Made by a program: the position numbers and the translations under genes. This document shows, piece by piece, positions 7,858 to 15,615 of a DNA stretch of 21,556 nt; position 1 is the first letter of the stretch, and each line of letters opens with the position of its first letter. Where the stretch lies: assembly GCA_945866165.1 (NCBI GenBank), contig CAMBGO010000011.1, positions 1 to 21,556 on the forward strand. The letters are read 5' to 3'. Origin of the DNA: Chitinophaga pinensis (GTDB lineage Bacteria > Bacteroidota > Bacteroidia > Chitinophagales > Chitinophagaceae). Below the pieces are notes generated by a model that did not search any database, was not told the origin of the DNA, and saw only the letters and a program-made list of their open reading frames with translations.

Positions 7858-7921
7858 TTGATATTTTATTTTAAAACCTGATTTAAGCCAAATTGCACCT
7901 TGAGACTATCTTTTGAAAAAA

Positions 7922-10339
7922 CTAATCATCATCTTCCATTTCAGCTTTGATAAATGCAGCTCTTCTTGGTCCTGGGAAAGGCTTGTTGCCTTTTATGCCA
8001 TGCCATAAGACGCGGTTGAATTCAATATCATTGTTGCTGTCTTCTACTGCGAAATTGAAGAGTTCTGATTTTTTCTGCCATTCATTGATTACAGTATTTC
8101 GTTGGTTGAAGTCAATATTTGGAATTAATGGATTGAATATGAATGCTTTAGGAATTGAATCAAAGCATCTCCACATAGGAGTGGCTGCTGCATCATATTG
8201 CGTCATGGGTGACATCCCAAGTATCAATTCCATGGTTCTGAGAATTGAAGATGTTGTATACGGTGTATGATCTACGAAGTTTCTTTTTACAAAACCTCCT
8301 GCAACATAAGCCGGACTTCTGTGTGCATCTACGTGATCGGCTCCATTTTGTGCATCATCTTCAAGAATAAAAACGGCTGTTTCATTCCAAATAGGGCTTT
8401 TTGATAGGTGTTCGATGAACATTCCAACGGCAAGATCGTTGTCGGCCACATGCGCAAATGGTGTTGGTCTTCCCAACCTAATTCCTTCGGTATGGTCGTT
8501 CCCAAAGCGAACGGTATTGAAATTGGGAACCTTATTTTGTTTAAGGAGAGAGTCAAAATCATTTTTCCATCGGTTGAACCTTGTAGTATCCCGAATCGCT
8601 AAATCATAGCCAGGGAAATTAGCACAATAGTTGTTAATCAAAGATTTGATGCTTGCTTTATCGTCTGAAACAAATTCTCCGTAGGTTCTATAAGATAAGC
8701 CATGTCGTTTGCAGTTATCCCATATAAAGCCATTTTTGTTATTGGCTATTTCCCTTTCTCCTTCTCCGCCATAAGTTCCACCCCGTCCGCCATAACTTGT
8801 TGGCCAGGTTTTTTCCAGGTAATCTGTTGCATAGGCACCCATGCTCCAGTTGTGGCCATCGGCACTCACCTCGGCATCAACATAAAAATTGTCTAACAGA
8901 ACGAATGACTCTGCGATGGCATGTTGATTTGGTGTTATGTTTTTGCCAAATAAGAGCAATGAAGTATCTCCATTGCCACCTTTCACGTCTGCAAGCACCT
9001 GATCATAAGTACGGTTTTCTTTTATGATGTAAAAAACATACTTAATTGGGGAGGCCTGTCCGAGTTTAACTGGAATTGGGTAACCGGGAGCCTTGGTATC
9101 TGCAATTTCTGTTTTTGAAATCGAATAGGGGGTATTTCTGTAAACAGCTTTTGAATATTGATCTAATAGAGTCTGTGATGGCACTGGGATGACGCTCATG
9201 GTTCCAGTGAAAAGTGATCCAATGTATTGCACTTCGCTACCTTGTTTTGTGATGCCACCGTGGTGAATTACTTCTTCTCTTTTTCTAAGCGGTGAAGGAC
9301 CAAATGGATTGGCTTTTGGGGTGAAGCCCTTGCCATTGGCAACCCAAAGCTTCCCGTTAATCAATCTTACCGATGTTGGGTACCAGCCAACAGGGATAAA
9401 TCCTTTTGACATGCTTTTACCCGGGTTGGTTACATCAAATACTGCAATACAGTTGTTATTTGCGTTTGCAATGTACAAGCGTTTGTTCTTGAAATCCAGC
9501 GCAACACTATTGGTGGTGGATCCACTTGGGGAGTTTGGAAATAATGCAGCATCCAAGGTTTCAATTACATGCTTGCTTTTTAGATCGATGATTGAAACAC
9601 TGTTATCGTTTGAGTTACATACATAAAGGAGCTTTTCATCAGGCGAAAGGATCATTTCATTGGGGTTGTCACCCACAGAGATAGGAGCCTTCCATACGTT
9701 CTTTTCCATGTCAAGAATCAATACTTTGTCGCAACCCCAGCATGAAACATACAATTCCTTTGTACTATTGTTGATTTTACAATCATATCCCTCTGCATCC
9801 AGTCCCAATTGTTTTTCTATCTGCTTGGTTTTCAAGTCTATAATATAAAGACTGCTGTTTTCCCTGGTTACAACATACATTTTTTGATGTTGCTCATCTA
9901 TTTCAATGCCTGCCGGTCCGATTTTTGTTGGCCATGGTTTCCCAAGTACAATTCTATCTGCCAACACAAGCTTATTGTTCTTTATTTCATATTGAATGAT
10001 CCAATTGTCATGACCACCTGAAGCGTATAGATATTTTTCATCAGCGCTGAATTTCAGCCCATACCATGATTTTCCAATTGAAACGGAATCAATGATTTTT
10101 TCAGTTTTCAGGTCAATTAATTGAATACTTTGAATGCCCTGGCCATTGTTGGTTACAGCCATGTATTTGGAACTTTTGCTGACTGCCAAGTTCAGGGGAA
10201 GGTCTCCAAGCGGGAATGATTTTCCAACAGGACTCAATTTCCAACCATTCACAAGCTGGACGGGTTCCGGGATCGATTGGGCTCCTAAATGAATCACTAA
10301 CACGATGAAAATCAGGGTAATACGAAATTTTTGTATCAT
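7922..10339 (-). CDS. Secreted YncE-like beta-propeller / phosphoesterase fusion protein
   Basis: A bifunctional exported protein of 805 residues, the usual size for this fusion in Bacteroidota. Residues 1-20 are a signal peptide ending LGAQS. Residues of about 30-340 carry YVTN/YncE-type beta-propeller repeats, recognisable as units such as KYLYASGG, LYIIDLKTKQI, LLYVCNSNDNSVSIIDL and RLYIANANNNCIAVFD. The second half (about 430-760) is a phosphoesterase domain of the alkaline phosphatase superfamily. Its metal-site motifs are ENRTYDQ (E441, N442, R443), NFYVDAEVSADGHNW, and E660-DDAQNGADHVDAHR674. The likely role is hydrolysis of an extracytoplasmic phosphoester, with the propeller as binding or scaffolding domain; the substrate is unknown. 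It stands alone, with no close operon partner. It is a second, unrelated-looking exported phosphatase within 3 kb of the one at 5186. Confidence 0.85.
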   Translation of the reverse strand: MIQKFRITLIFIVLVIHLGAQSIPEPVQLVNGWKLSPVGKSFPLGDLPLNLAVSKSSKYMAVTNNGQGIQSIQLIDLKTEKIIDSVSIGKSWYGLKFSADEKYLYASGGHDNWIIQYEIKNNKLVLADRIVLGKPWPTKIGPAGIEIDEQHQKMYVVTRENSSLYIIDLKTKQIEKQLGLDAEGYDCKINNSTKELYVSCWGCDKVLILDMEKNVWKAPISVGDNPNEMILSPDEKLLYVCNSNDNSVSIIDLKSKHVIETLDAALFPNSPSGSTTNSVALDFKNKRLYIANANNNCIAVFDVTNPGKSMSKGFIPVGWYPTSVRLINGKLWVANGKGFTPKANPFGPSPLRKREEVIHHGGITKQGSEVQYIGSLFTGTMSVIPVPSQTLLDQYSKAVYRNTPYSISKTEIADTKAPGYPIPVKLGQASPIKYVFYIIKENRTYDQVLADVKGGNGDTSLLLFGKNITPNQHAIAESFVLLDNFYVDAEVSADGHNWSMGAYATDYLEKTWPTSYGGRGGTYGGEGEREIANNKNGFIWDNCKRHGLSYRTYGEFVSDDKASIKSLINNYCANFPGYDLAIRDTTRFNRWKNDFDSLLKQNKVPNFNTVRFGNDHTEGIRLGRPTPFAHVADNDLAVGMFIEHLSKSPIWNETAVFILEDDAQNGADHVDAHRSPAYVAGGFVKRNFVDHTPYTTSSILRTMELILGMSPMTQYDAAATPMWRCFDSIPKAFIFNPLIPNIDFNQRNTVINEWQKKSELFNFAVEDSNNDIEFNRVLWHGIKGNKPFPGPRRAAFIKAEMEDDD

Positions 10340-10397
10340 AACTAGATTATTTATGGGTATTTTAGGGCTTATTTTTTAATGTATTGAAATGATTTGC

Positions 10398-10721
10398 TTA
10401 ATCAGCTTTTTCAACATAAACAGCCGTTCCATAAGCCAATACTTCTGTTAAACCACTCATCACATCATTAGCATCATATCTCATATTAATTATTGCATTA
10501 CATCCTAGGTCTTTGCCATGTTGAATCATTAGCTGCAAAGCTTCTTCTCTTGCATTTTCGCATAATTCGGTATAAATGGTGCTTTTCCCTCCAAATATTG
10601 TCATGAATCCTCCAGCCAAGTTCCCTATTATGCTTCTGGAACGCACGGTAATACCTCTTACCAGGCCTATCTGTTTTGTAATCTTATAGCCTTCTAAATT
10701 TGTACTCGTTGTTATTATCAT
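10398..10721 (-). CDS. YbjQ family (DUF74) protein
   Basis: A small cytoplasmic protein of the YbjQ family, which is annotated as a putative heavy-metal-binding domain and thought to form pentamers; its role is unclear. Seen: the N-terminal strand ITTSTNLEGYKI, the central GLVRGITVRSRSI motif, a REEAL helix and the C-terminal GCNAIINMRYD and EVLAYGTAVYVE strands. The start is set at the ATG at 10721 (107 residues), preceded by AAAGGACG, a good ribosome binding site 4 bases before the ATG. A longer TTG-initiated reading adds seven residues and is less likely. It is transcribed divergently from the DUF4157 gene across a 205-base AT-rich gap in which no clear promoter could be picked. Confidence 0.85.
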   Translation of the reverse strand: MIITTSTNLEGYKITKQIGLVRGITVRSRSIIGNLAGGFMTIFGGKSTIYTELCENAREEALQLMIQHGKDLGCNAIINMRYDANDVMSGLTEVLAYGTAVYVEKAD

Positions 10722-10926
10722 TAATCGTCCTTTTATTGTCAAATAAACTTAATAATTAGAAAGACTTTCATTTTTAAAGTTACACAATGATTAAGTGAAT
10801 TATTCTTCCAGTGGGGATTTCATAATAATTTAATTTGAATTAAATTAATAGGTAAGTAGTATAATTTATAAAATTTGAAGTAGTTTTAATTGTTTGCTAC
10901 CGATTGTAAAGTAAATTTTTATTATA

Positions 10927-13779
10927 ATGCTACTTAACGCTGATAAAAAGTTAGCTAAAGCCCCCAAAGCTTCTTCAAAAAATCAAGACGAAGAGCTTAA
11001 GGGAGGAGAACAAACTGCGCAGTTGCAAAATGACCGTTCAGAGACCAAAAAGACTGATTTTTTTTCAGAATTGGCTAATTCAGGTAAGTCGGTAACACAG
11101 TTGATGGCCTTGGATGATTTGGCAAATGGTTCTTTTGGAATGGCGGAAACAGAAAATCAGGAAGCTACTACCCAATTAGCTGATAAAACGAATACTAAAC
11201 CCAATAATACAGGTTTACCGAGTGAATTAAAAACCGGAGTTGAGCAATTATCCGGTGTTTCGATGGATGATGTAAAAGTCAACTACAACAGCAATAAGCC
11301 TGCACAACTATCCGCTCATGCTTATGCACAGGGATCAAATATTCATGTAGCATCAGGACAAGAGAAACACGTTCCGCATGAGGCATGGCATGTTGCTCAG
11401 CAGAAAAAAGGAAGGGTGGAACCTACTAAGCAGTTGATGGGTTCAATTCCGGTGAATGATGATAAAAAGCTAGAATCGGAAGCGGATGTGATGGGCGCTA
11501 GAGCGTTGCAAACAGGAAGATCGAGCACAAATCCAATACAAGCCAAAGTTGATAAAATATCAGGTCAGCGAGGAGGAACTTTTCAGTTGGTTCAAAAGCT
11601 GAATCTTGAAGGCACACAAAGTATGACTTCCAAATTCAAGGGTTTGTTCAGTGTTTTCGGTGATACAGAAACCACCCATACCAAACTTAAGAAGGAAGTT
11701 GAAAAGTTCAACGCAGCCAAAACAGATGCAGAGCAGGAAAAATTAAAGCCTGAAATTATTCGATTAGGAAATGAGTGGTTGGATAAAAATGCCTCGAAAA
11801 AAGATGACAAGTCAGAAGATCGAAATGAAAAAACAAAACGCATTTCGATTGAGAAAATCTTAAAAATGTTAGAACCTGCTCCATCAGCAGAACCTGCGCC
11901 ACCTCAGGCGGTTGAAGATGAGGAGGCTACTTCGGAAGCATTGGAGGAAACTCCTAAAACACAAGAGGAACTTGGAGAAGAAGAGTTTGAGGAAAATGAA
12001 GCTGAAAGAGAAGTTTATAATAAAGATCAGGAAACGAAAGTTGAAGAATATAAAAAAGACGATGATTATCATTCTAGTATGCCGGGTGGATTTATCGGGG
12101 TCATGAAAGGCAAGCTAGTGGATGTGGTTAAAGACGTTCAAGATACAGAGGGGTCACTTCATCAAGCAGATAACTTCATCAATGGTGATGCGGCCGTAAA
12201 TACATTTTTTGCTAATGCATTGTCTAAAGCCAAAACAGATGAAGAAAAACAGAAGGTGAATACACATGCAGATACTGTTTATCGAGGTGCTTTCAAGGGG
12301 AAAGTAATGAATAAGAAAAAGAAAGAGCTACTAGATGGCCCTATTCAGGCTTATAAAACATCATCATTGGCTGCTGCCAAAATGAATAAGCGAAGGATTC
12401 AAGAGACGGCAGCAGATAGGGTTATAGTAGAAATGTATTATAATCAACTTGAAAAGTTAAAAGATGGTGAGCATACTCCGGAAAACAACAAAAAAGCTGC
12501 GGACATTTACAAATTTGCTAAGGCACGAAAATTTGAAGTCACTAAAAGAAGAGACAAAGCTGTTGAATTAAGCGATAAGTTGGTTGAAGAAGAAAGAGTG
12601 AACAGCAAGACCTGGAATATTATAACTTCCATTGGGTATGGAGCTGCCGGTGCTGCATTCAAAATTGTTACCCTTGGAATGGGCAATATGAAGAAAAACC
12701 TTGATAAAAGAGGGTTCAATTCAAAGGAAGACTTTACACTGGATACAGATACTGAAGAAGTAACTCATGAAGAGTTTCAATCAACGGCGGGGATTTTTGA
12801 TTTACAAGGACCCTTGGCACAAATGCAATCGATTTCAGGAGAGTTTAATGCAAAAATGGAAGCGAGAAAAGGAATGGGCACAATGGGAGGAGTATTTTCT
12901 GCACTTTCTCTTGGGTTAGAGGCAGGTAAAAAATTTCTTGGATTTGTAAGGGGTATTTTCTCTTCACTTGGAATCTGGTCTGCATTGCTTGCAACTGTGG
13001 CACCACCAATGGCTGCTGTTGCAGCTTGGTGTGGAACAATATCCTATTGGATTGGAATTGTAATGTCTAGCATTACAGTGTTAAGGGGTTTACTAAATGG
13101 TGTTGCGCAGGTTATGAATGATAACCCTGCTTTATTCTCAGAACTTGCTGGAGAATCCAAGAAATCTGCTCTTGATACATTTACTGAAGCTGGCTCATTT
13201 GCGGTTGGTACAGTTGGAATCAATATTGCTAGAGAAAAGATAACAGGTCAGGATAAATTCAACGCTGATGCATTAATTGATCCATCTAAAATGGTTTCAT
13301 CAAAACTTAATCCTGGTGAAGGCCCCGGTACTCTATCTAATACATGGCTTCAAGACAAGTCTACGCAAGCAGGTGGTATTCTGGCAGCCGATGCGTTGGT
13401 TGGTGGCGCCGCCAATGTGGGTTTGGTAAATGCCGATAAGTCAATGTCCAACAACGATATGAAATACACCCAGTCCGTCAACAAAAACAGAAGGATAGGG
13501 AAGGAGGGTAAGAAAAAGGCAAGTGCAGGATCAGCTGAAACAGCGCTTATTGAAGAGTCATATGAAACAACAAAAGCCAAGGCAATAGTATCCGGAGCAA
13601 AACTCATACCATTGGTTAAGAAATTTGCTTCTGAAAAAGCACCAACTGCAGCAGCAGCTGGTGATAAAGTAAATGAAAAGGATAAGGAAAATGCATCATT
13701 GGTGCCTGCGGTAAGTGATACTGTTACGGATGTGGCAAGCCAAATTAATGCAGGACTTGAAGAGGTTGTAAAAAGTTAA
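10927..13779 (+). CDS. eCIS-core (DUF4157) domain protein, candidate injected effector
   Basis: A 950-residue cytoplasmic protein with no signal peptide. After a polar, disordered-looking first 95 residues comes an eCIS-core (DUF4157) domain at about 96-195. It runs from LPSELKTGVEQLSG through the zincin-like HEAWH at 151-155 (followed by VAQQKKGRV) to the distal ESEADVMG with E185, so a full HExxH plus Glu metal site is present. Then follow a charged Pro/Glu/Lys-rich linker (about 310-385), a helical lysine-rich region, a hydrophobic Gly/Ala segment at 682-718 able to span or insert in a membrane, and a polar C-terminus. DUF4157 marks many cargo toxins of extracellular contractile injection systems, so this is probably a loaded effector. 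No known toxin catalytic domain is recognised; the hydrophobic stretch hints at membrane action. The start lacks a Shine-Dalgarno site. It forms an operon with the chaperone-like gene 8 bases downstream. Confidence 0.75.
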   Translation: MLLNADKKLAKAPKASSKNQDEELKGGEQTAQLQNDRSETKKTDFFSELANSGKSVTQLMALDDLANGSFGMAETENQEATTQLADKTNTKPNNTGLPSELKTGVEQLSGVSMDDVKVNYNSNKPAQLSAHAYAQGSNIHVASGQEKHVPHEAWHVAQQKKGRVEPTKQLMGSIPVNDDKKLESEADVMGARALQTGRSSTNPIQAKVDKISGQRGGTFQLVQKLNLEGTQSMTSKFKGLFSVFGDTETTHTKLKKEVEKFNAAKTDAEQEKLKPEIIRLGNEWLDKNASKKDDKSEDRNEKTKRISIEKILKMLEPAPSAEPAPPQAVEDEEATSEALEETPKTQEELGEEEFEENEAEREVYNKDQETKVEEYKKDDDYHSSMPGGFIGVMKGKLVDVVKDVQDTEGSLHQADNFINGDAAVNTFFANALSKAKTDEEKQKVNTHADTVYRGAFKGKVMNKKKKELLDGPIQAYKTSSLAAAKMNKRRIQETAADRVIVEMYYNQLEKLKDGEHTPENNKKAADIYKFAKARKFEVTKRRDKAVELSDKLVEEERVNSKTWNIITSIGYGAAGAAFKIVTLGMGNMKKNLDKRGFNSKEDFTLDTDTEEVTHEEFQSTAGIFDLQGPLAQMQSISGEFNAKMEARKGMGTMGGVFSALSLGLEAGKKFLGFVRGIFSSLGIWSALLATVAPPMAAVAAWCGTISYWIGIVMSSITVLRGLLNGVAQVMNDNPALFSELAGESKKSALDTFTEAGSFAVGTVGINIAREKITGQDKFNADALIDPSKMVSSKLNPGEGPGTLSNTWLQDKSTQAGGILAADALVGGAANVGLVNADKSMSNNDMKYTQSVNKNRRIGKEGKKKASAGSAETALIEESYETTKAKAIVSGAKLIPLVKKFASEKAPTAAAAGDKVNEKDKENASLVPAVSDTVTDVASQINAGLEEVVKS

Positions 13780-13787
13780 TAAATTTC

Positions 13788-14720
13788 ATGAAAATCAAGA
13801 ATGCTAGTATTGAATACAGTAATGGATCAGTTGTTTTAAAATATCCTATCTCTCCAGCTGAATTGTTGGCTATAAAAAAGGAGCACCTATATAATTTTCA
13901 AGAAAATTTTTTCGAGGTTGATCTCCCAGCTAGTTTTAATGAGGGTGTTATATCAATTATAGCAGAACAGCATTATGCAGATCATTTCAAACAAGGAGAA
14001 GACTTTGAGTTGAGTCCAGGCAAGTGGAATATCTTGAGATTCGAGGCAGATAAAAAAAAGTATGAAACATTTTTTTCTTTGCGCAGGGAAGGAAAAATTC
14101 CTGGTACGTTGGATAAAGCCTTAGTGAATTTTTCGACAAAAAGAGCCACTCAGGGACAAGACCTTTCAAAAGAATCAGAAGGTCACCTCAACGATGTGAT
14201 GTCTGATATCGTTGAACTTGGGATCAACAACAAGATGGATGATGATAATTTGGAGAATATAGTTGGTGGGTTTATTTCGAAGGTTGGCGGCGAAGCAAAA
14301 ATTGATACAAGTCCGATCATTGAAGATTATCTCAGCACCAATCAAATTCCAATAGATAAAGAAAATGATTGTTATTATTTCACTGTAATATTTAATGATG
14401 ATAGCTGGAATGTTGAAATTGGAACATCTGATGATGGCCATAAACTCATTATCTATTCTTCTGTTTCTTACCAGTCAACTGAAAATATTACCGCACCATT
14501 GTTAGAAGACATCAACCAACTCAACCTTGCATTGAAAGATGGTCACTTTGAAGTTGATGCAGAGAATCAATTGCTGTATTTGAAAACTGATGTTGAAATC
14601 AACCTCTTTAAAATTGATGTTCAGTTCAAGAAACTCATTGATGCAAACTTTGATTCCATGAAAGCAATTCTACCAGTTTTAAGAGAAAAACACAATCAGA
14701 AAATTAGTTTTTCAAGTTAA
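13788..14720 (+). CDS. Protein with YbjN / type III chaperone-like C-terminal half, candidate effector chaperone
   Basis: A 310-residue cytoplasmic protein, no signal peptide or membrane segment. The N-terminal 170 residues match no family I recognise. The segment 176-300 has the pattern of the YbjN / CesT-type chaperone fold: an opening helix (PIIEDYLSTNQIP), two strands (CYYFTVIFNDDSWNVEIG and HKLIIYSSV), a helix with NQLNLAL, strands HFEVDAENQLLYLKTD, and a long final helix (FDSMKAILPVL). Proteins of this fold bind secretion substrates as dimers. Being 8 bases after the DUF4157 gene and in the same direction, it is a natural candidate to hold or load that effector. The fold call comes from pattern reading only, so the chaperone role is inference. 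It ends opposite a convergent gene. Confidence 0.5.
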   Translation: MKIKNASIEYSNGSVVLKYPISPAELLAIKKEHLYNFQENFFEVDLPASFNEGVISIIAEQHYADHFKQGEDFELSPGKWNILRFEADKKKYETFFSLRREGKIPGTLDKALVNFSTKRATQGQDLSKESEGHLNDVMSDIVELGINNKMDDDNLENIVGGFISKVGGEAKIDTSPIIEDYLSTNQIPIDKENDCYYFTVIFNDDSWNVEIGTSDDGHKLIIYSSVSYQSTENITAPLLEDINQLNLALKDGHFEVDAENQLLYLKTDVEINLFKIDVQFKKLIDANFDSMKAILPVLREKHNQKISFSS

Positions 14721-14744
14721 GCAGCTTCACTTATTAAAATAAAA

Positions 14745-14781
14745 CGCTAATTAAATTTTTGTAATATTATTTTAATTAACG
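14745..14781. terminator. Weak candidate bidirectional terminator
   Basis: CGC-TAATTAAA (14745-14755) and TTTAATTA-A-CG (14771-14781) can pair as 8 bp plus 2 bp across one mismatch, around a 15-base loop. It lies between two convergent genes. The stem is AT-rich and the loop large, so support is mainly positional. Confidence 0.3.
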
Positions 14782-14783
14782 CA

Positions 14784-15404
14784 TTAAATAGTAACAAACC
14801 ACACAAACATAAAGAGAAAACTTTCCTTCTTCATGAGGTTTGGACCATAATAGGTTAAAAAAGTATTTTTCTTGGAATGGTAATACCATGCAGAGGGACC
14901 TAAATAGGACCTTTTTATTTTGATGCTTTTAGTTCCTTCTGGTGACTCTAAGGTAAAATTCCGTGCACCCAAGGCAAATTTTGGAACAATCTTATAATGT
15001 AAATCACTGATTAGGATACCTTCAAATTTGGTACCTTTTGAAAGCCCTACGAATGCTCTAAGCTGTGCCTGGGCAGTGAGCTTATTTTTTAGGAATGTTT
15101 TTGTGTAGTCAACCCTCAAGCCAGTTTGGTGTTTAACCCTGAAAAAATCAAGTTGGGTATATGAAAAAACCTTCCAATGCGGGTTAAAAACCTTTCCAAA
15201 AATAACTTCTGTTCTGAAACCATTGTTTGGAAATGAGAATGCAGCAGGCCTAAATCGCAACTGCCAATTTTTTGGAAAGTTGTGCCTCATTTCAACTGTT
15301 GTAAAATAAGTTTGGGATTGCACTAGTAAAGGGGCGGATAAAAAAATGCATAAAATATTGATTATAATAACTTTATGTATCTTTATTATATTAATATTAC
15401 TCAA
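14784..15404 (-). CDS. Exported beta-barrel-like protein of unknown function, TTG start
   Basis: A 206-residue protein with an N-terminal hydrophobic signal peptide (KVIIINILCIF to VQSQT, cut near residue 31). The mature part is made of alternating short aromatic and basic strands such as QLRFRPAAF, TEVIFGKVF, FSYTQLDFF, TGLRVDY and YLGPSAWYY, the look of a small outer-membrane beta-barrel resembling DUF2490-type proteins. It matches no family I can name with confidence. No ATG lies in frame before the signal peptide; the only usable codon is a TTG at 15404, unusual for this phylum. A poly-T run at the signal peptide region could hide a frameshift. It points away from the STAND gene and toward the effector pair, so it is probably not part of either unit. 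It ends in an aromatic stretch (FMFVWFVTI). Confidence 0.55.
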   Translation of the reverse strand: MSNINIIKIHKVIIINILCIFLSAPLLVQSQTYFTTVEMRHNFPKNWQLRFRPAAFSFPNNGFRTEVIFGKVFNPHWKVFSYTQLDFFRVKHQTGLRVDYTKTFLKNKLTAQAQLRAFVGLSKGTKFEGILISDLHYKIVPKFALGARNFTLESPEGTKSIKIKRSYLGPSAWYYHSKKNTFLTYYGPNLMKKESFLFMFVWFVTI

Positions 15405-15615
15405 ATTACCTGTTTATAAGTTTAAAAATATATGCTTTAAAAGTAACTTAAAGCCATCAAAAATAGTATTTTTCCTCACTTTAATTTATTGTGTCCATAA
15501 AAACACCTTATTAATTGGCTTACCTATAAATTGTAAAGATTTATTTATTGTCATTTTTAGTCAAATTCAATATATTTTGGATATTTTTATCGTTTTGTAA
15601 TAATTTAACTTTTTA

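Noticed and set aside
14784..15404. Immunity protein for the DUF4157 effector
   Set aside because: It is on the opposite strand, has a signal peptide and beta-barrel-like composition, and eCIS cargo usually needs no adjacent immunity gene. Nothing positive supports the idea.
15346..15600. 84-codon + strand ORF rich in Ile and Leu
   Set aside because: It overlaps the signal-peptide region of the opposite-strand beta-barrel-like gene, and its composition is what random AT-rich sequence gives. No domain or ribosome binding site.
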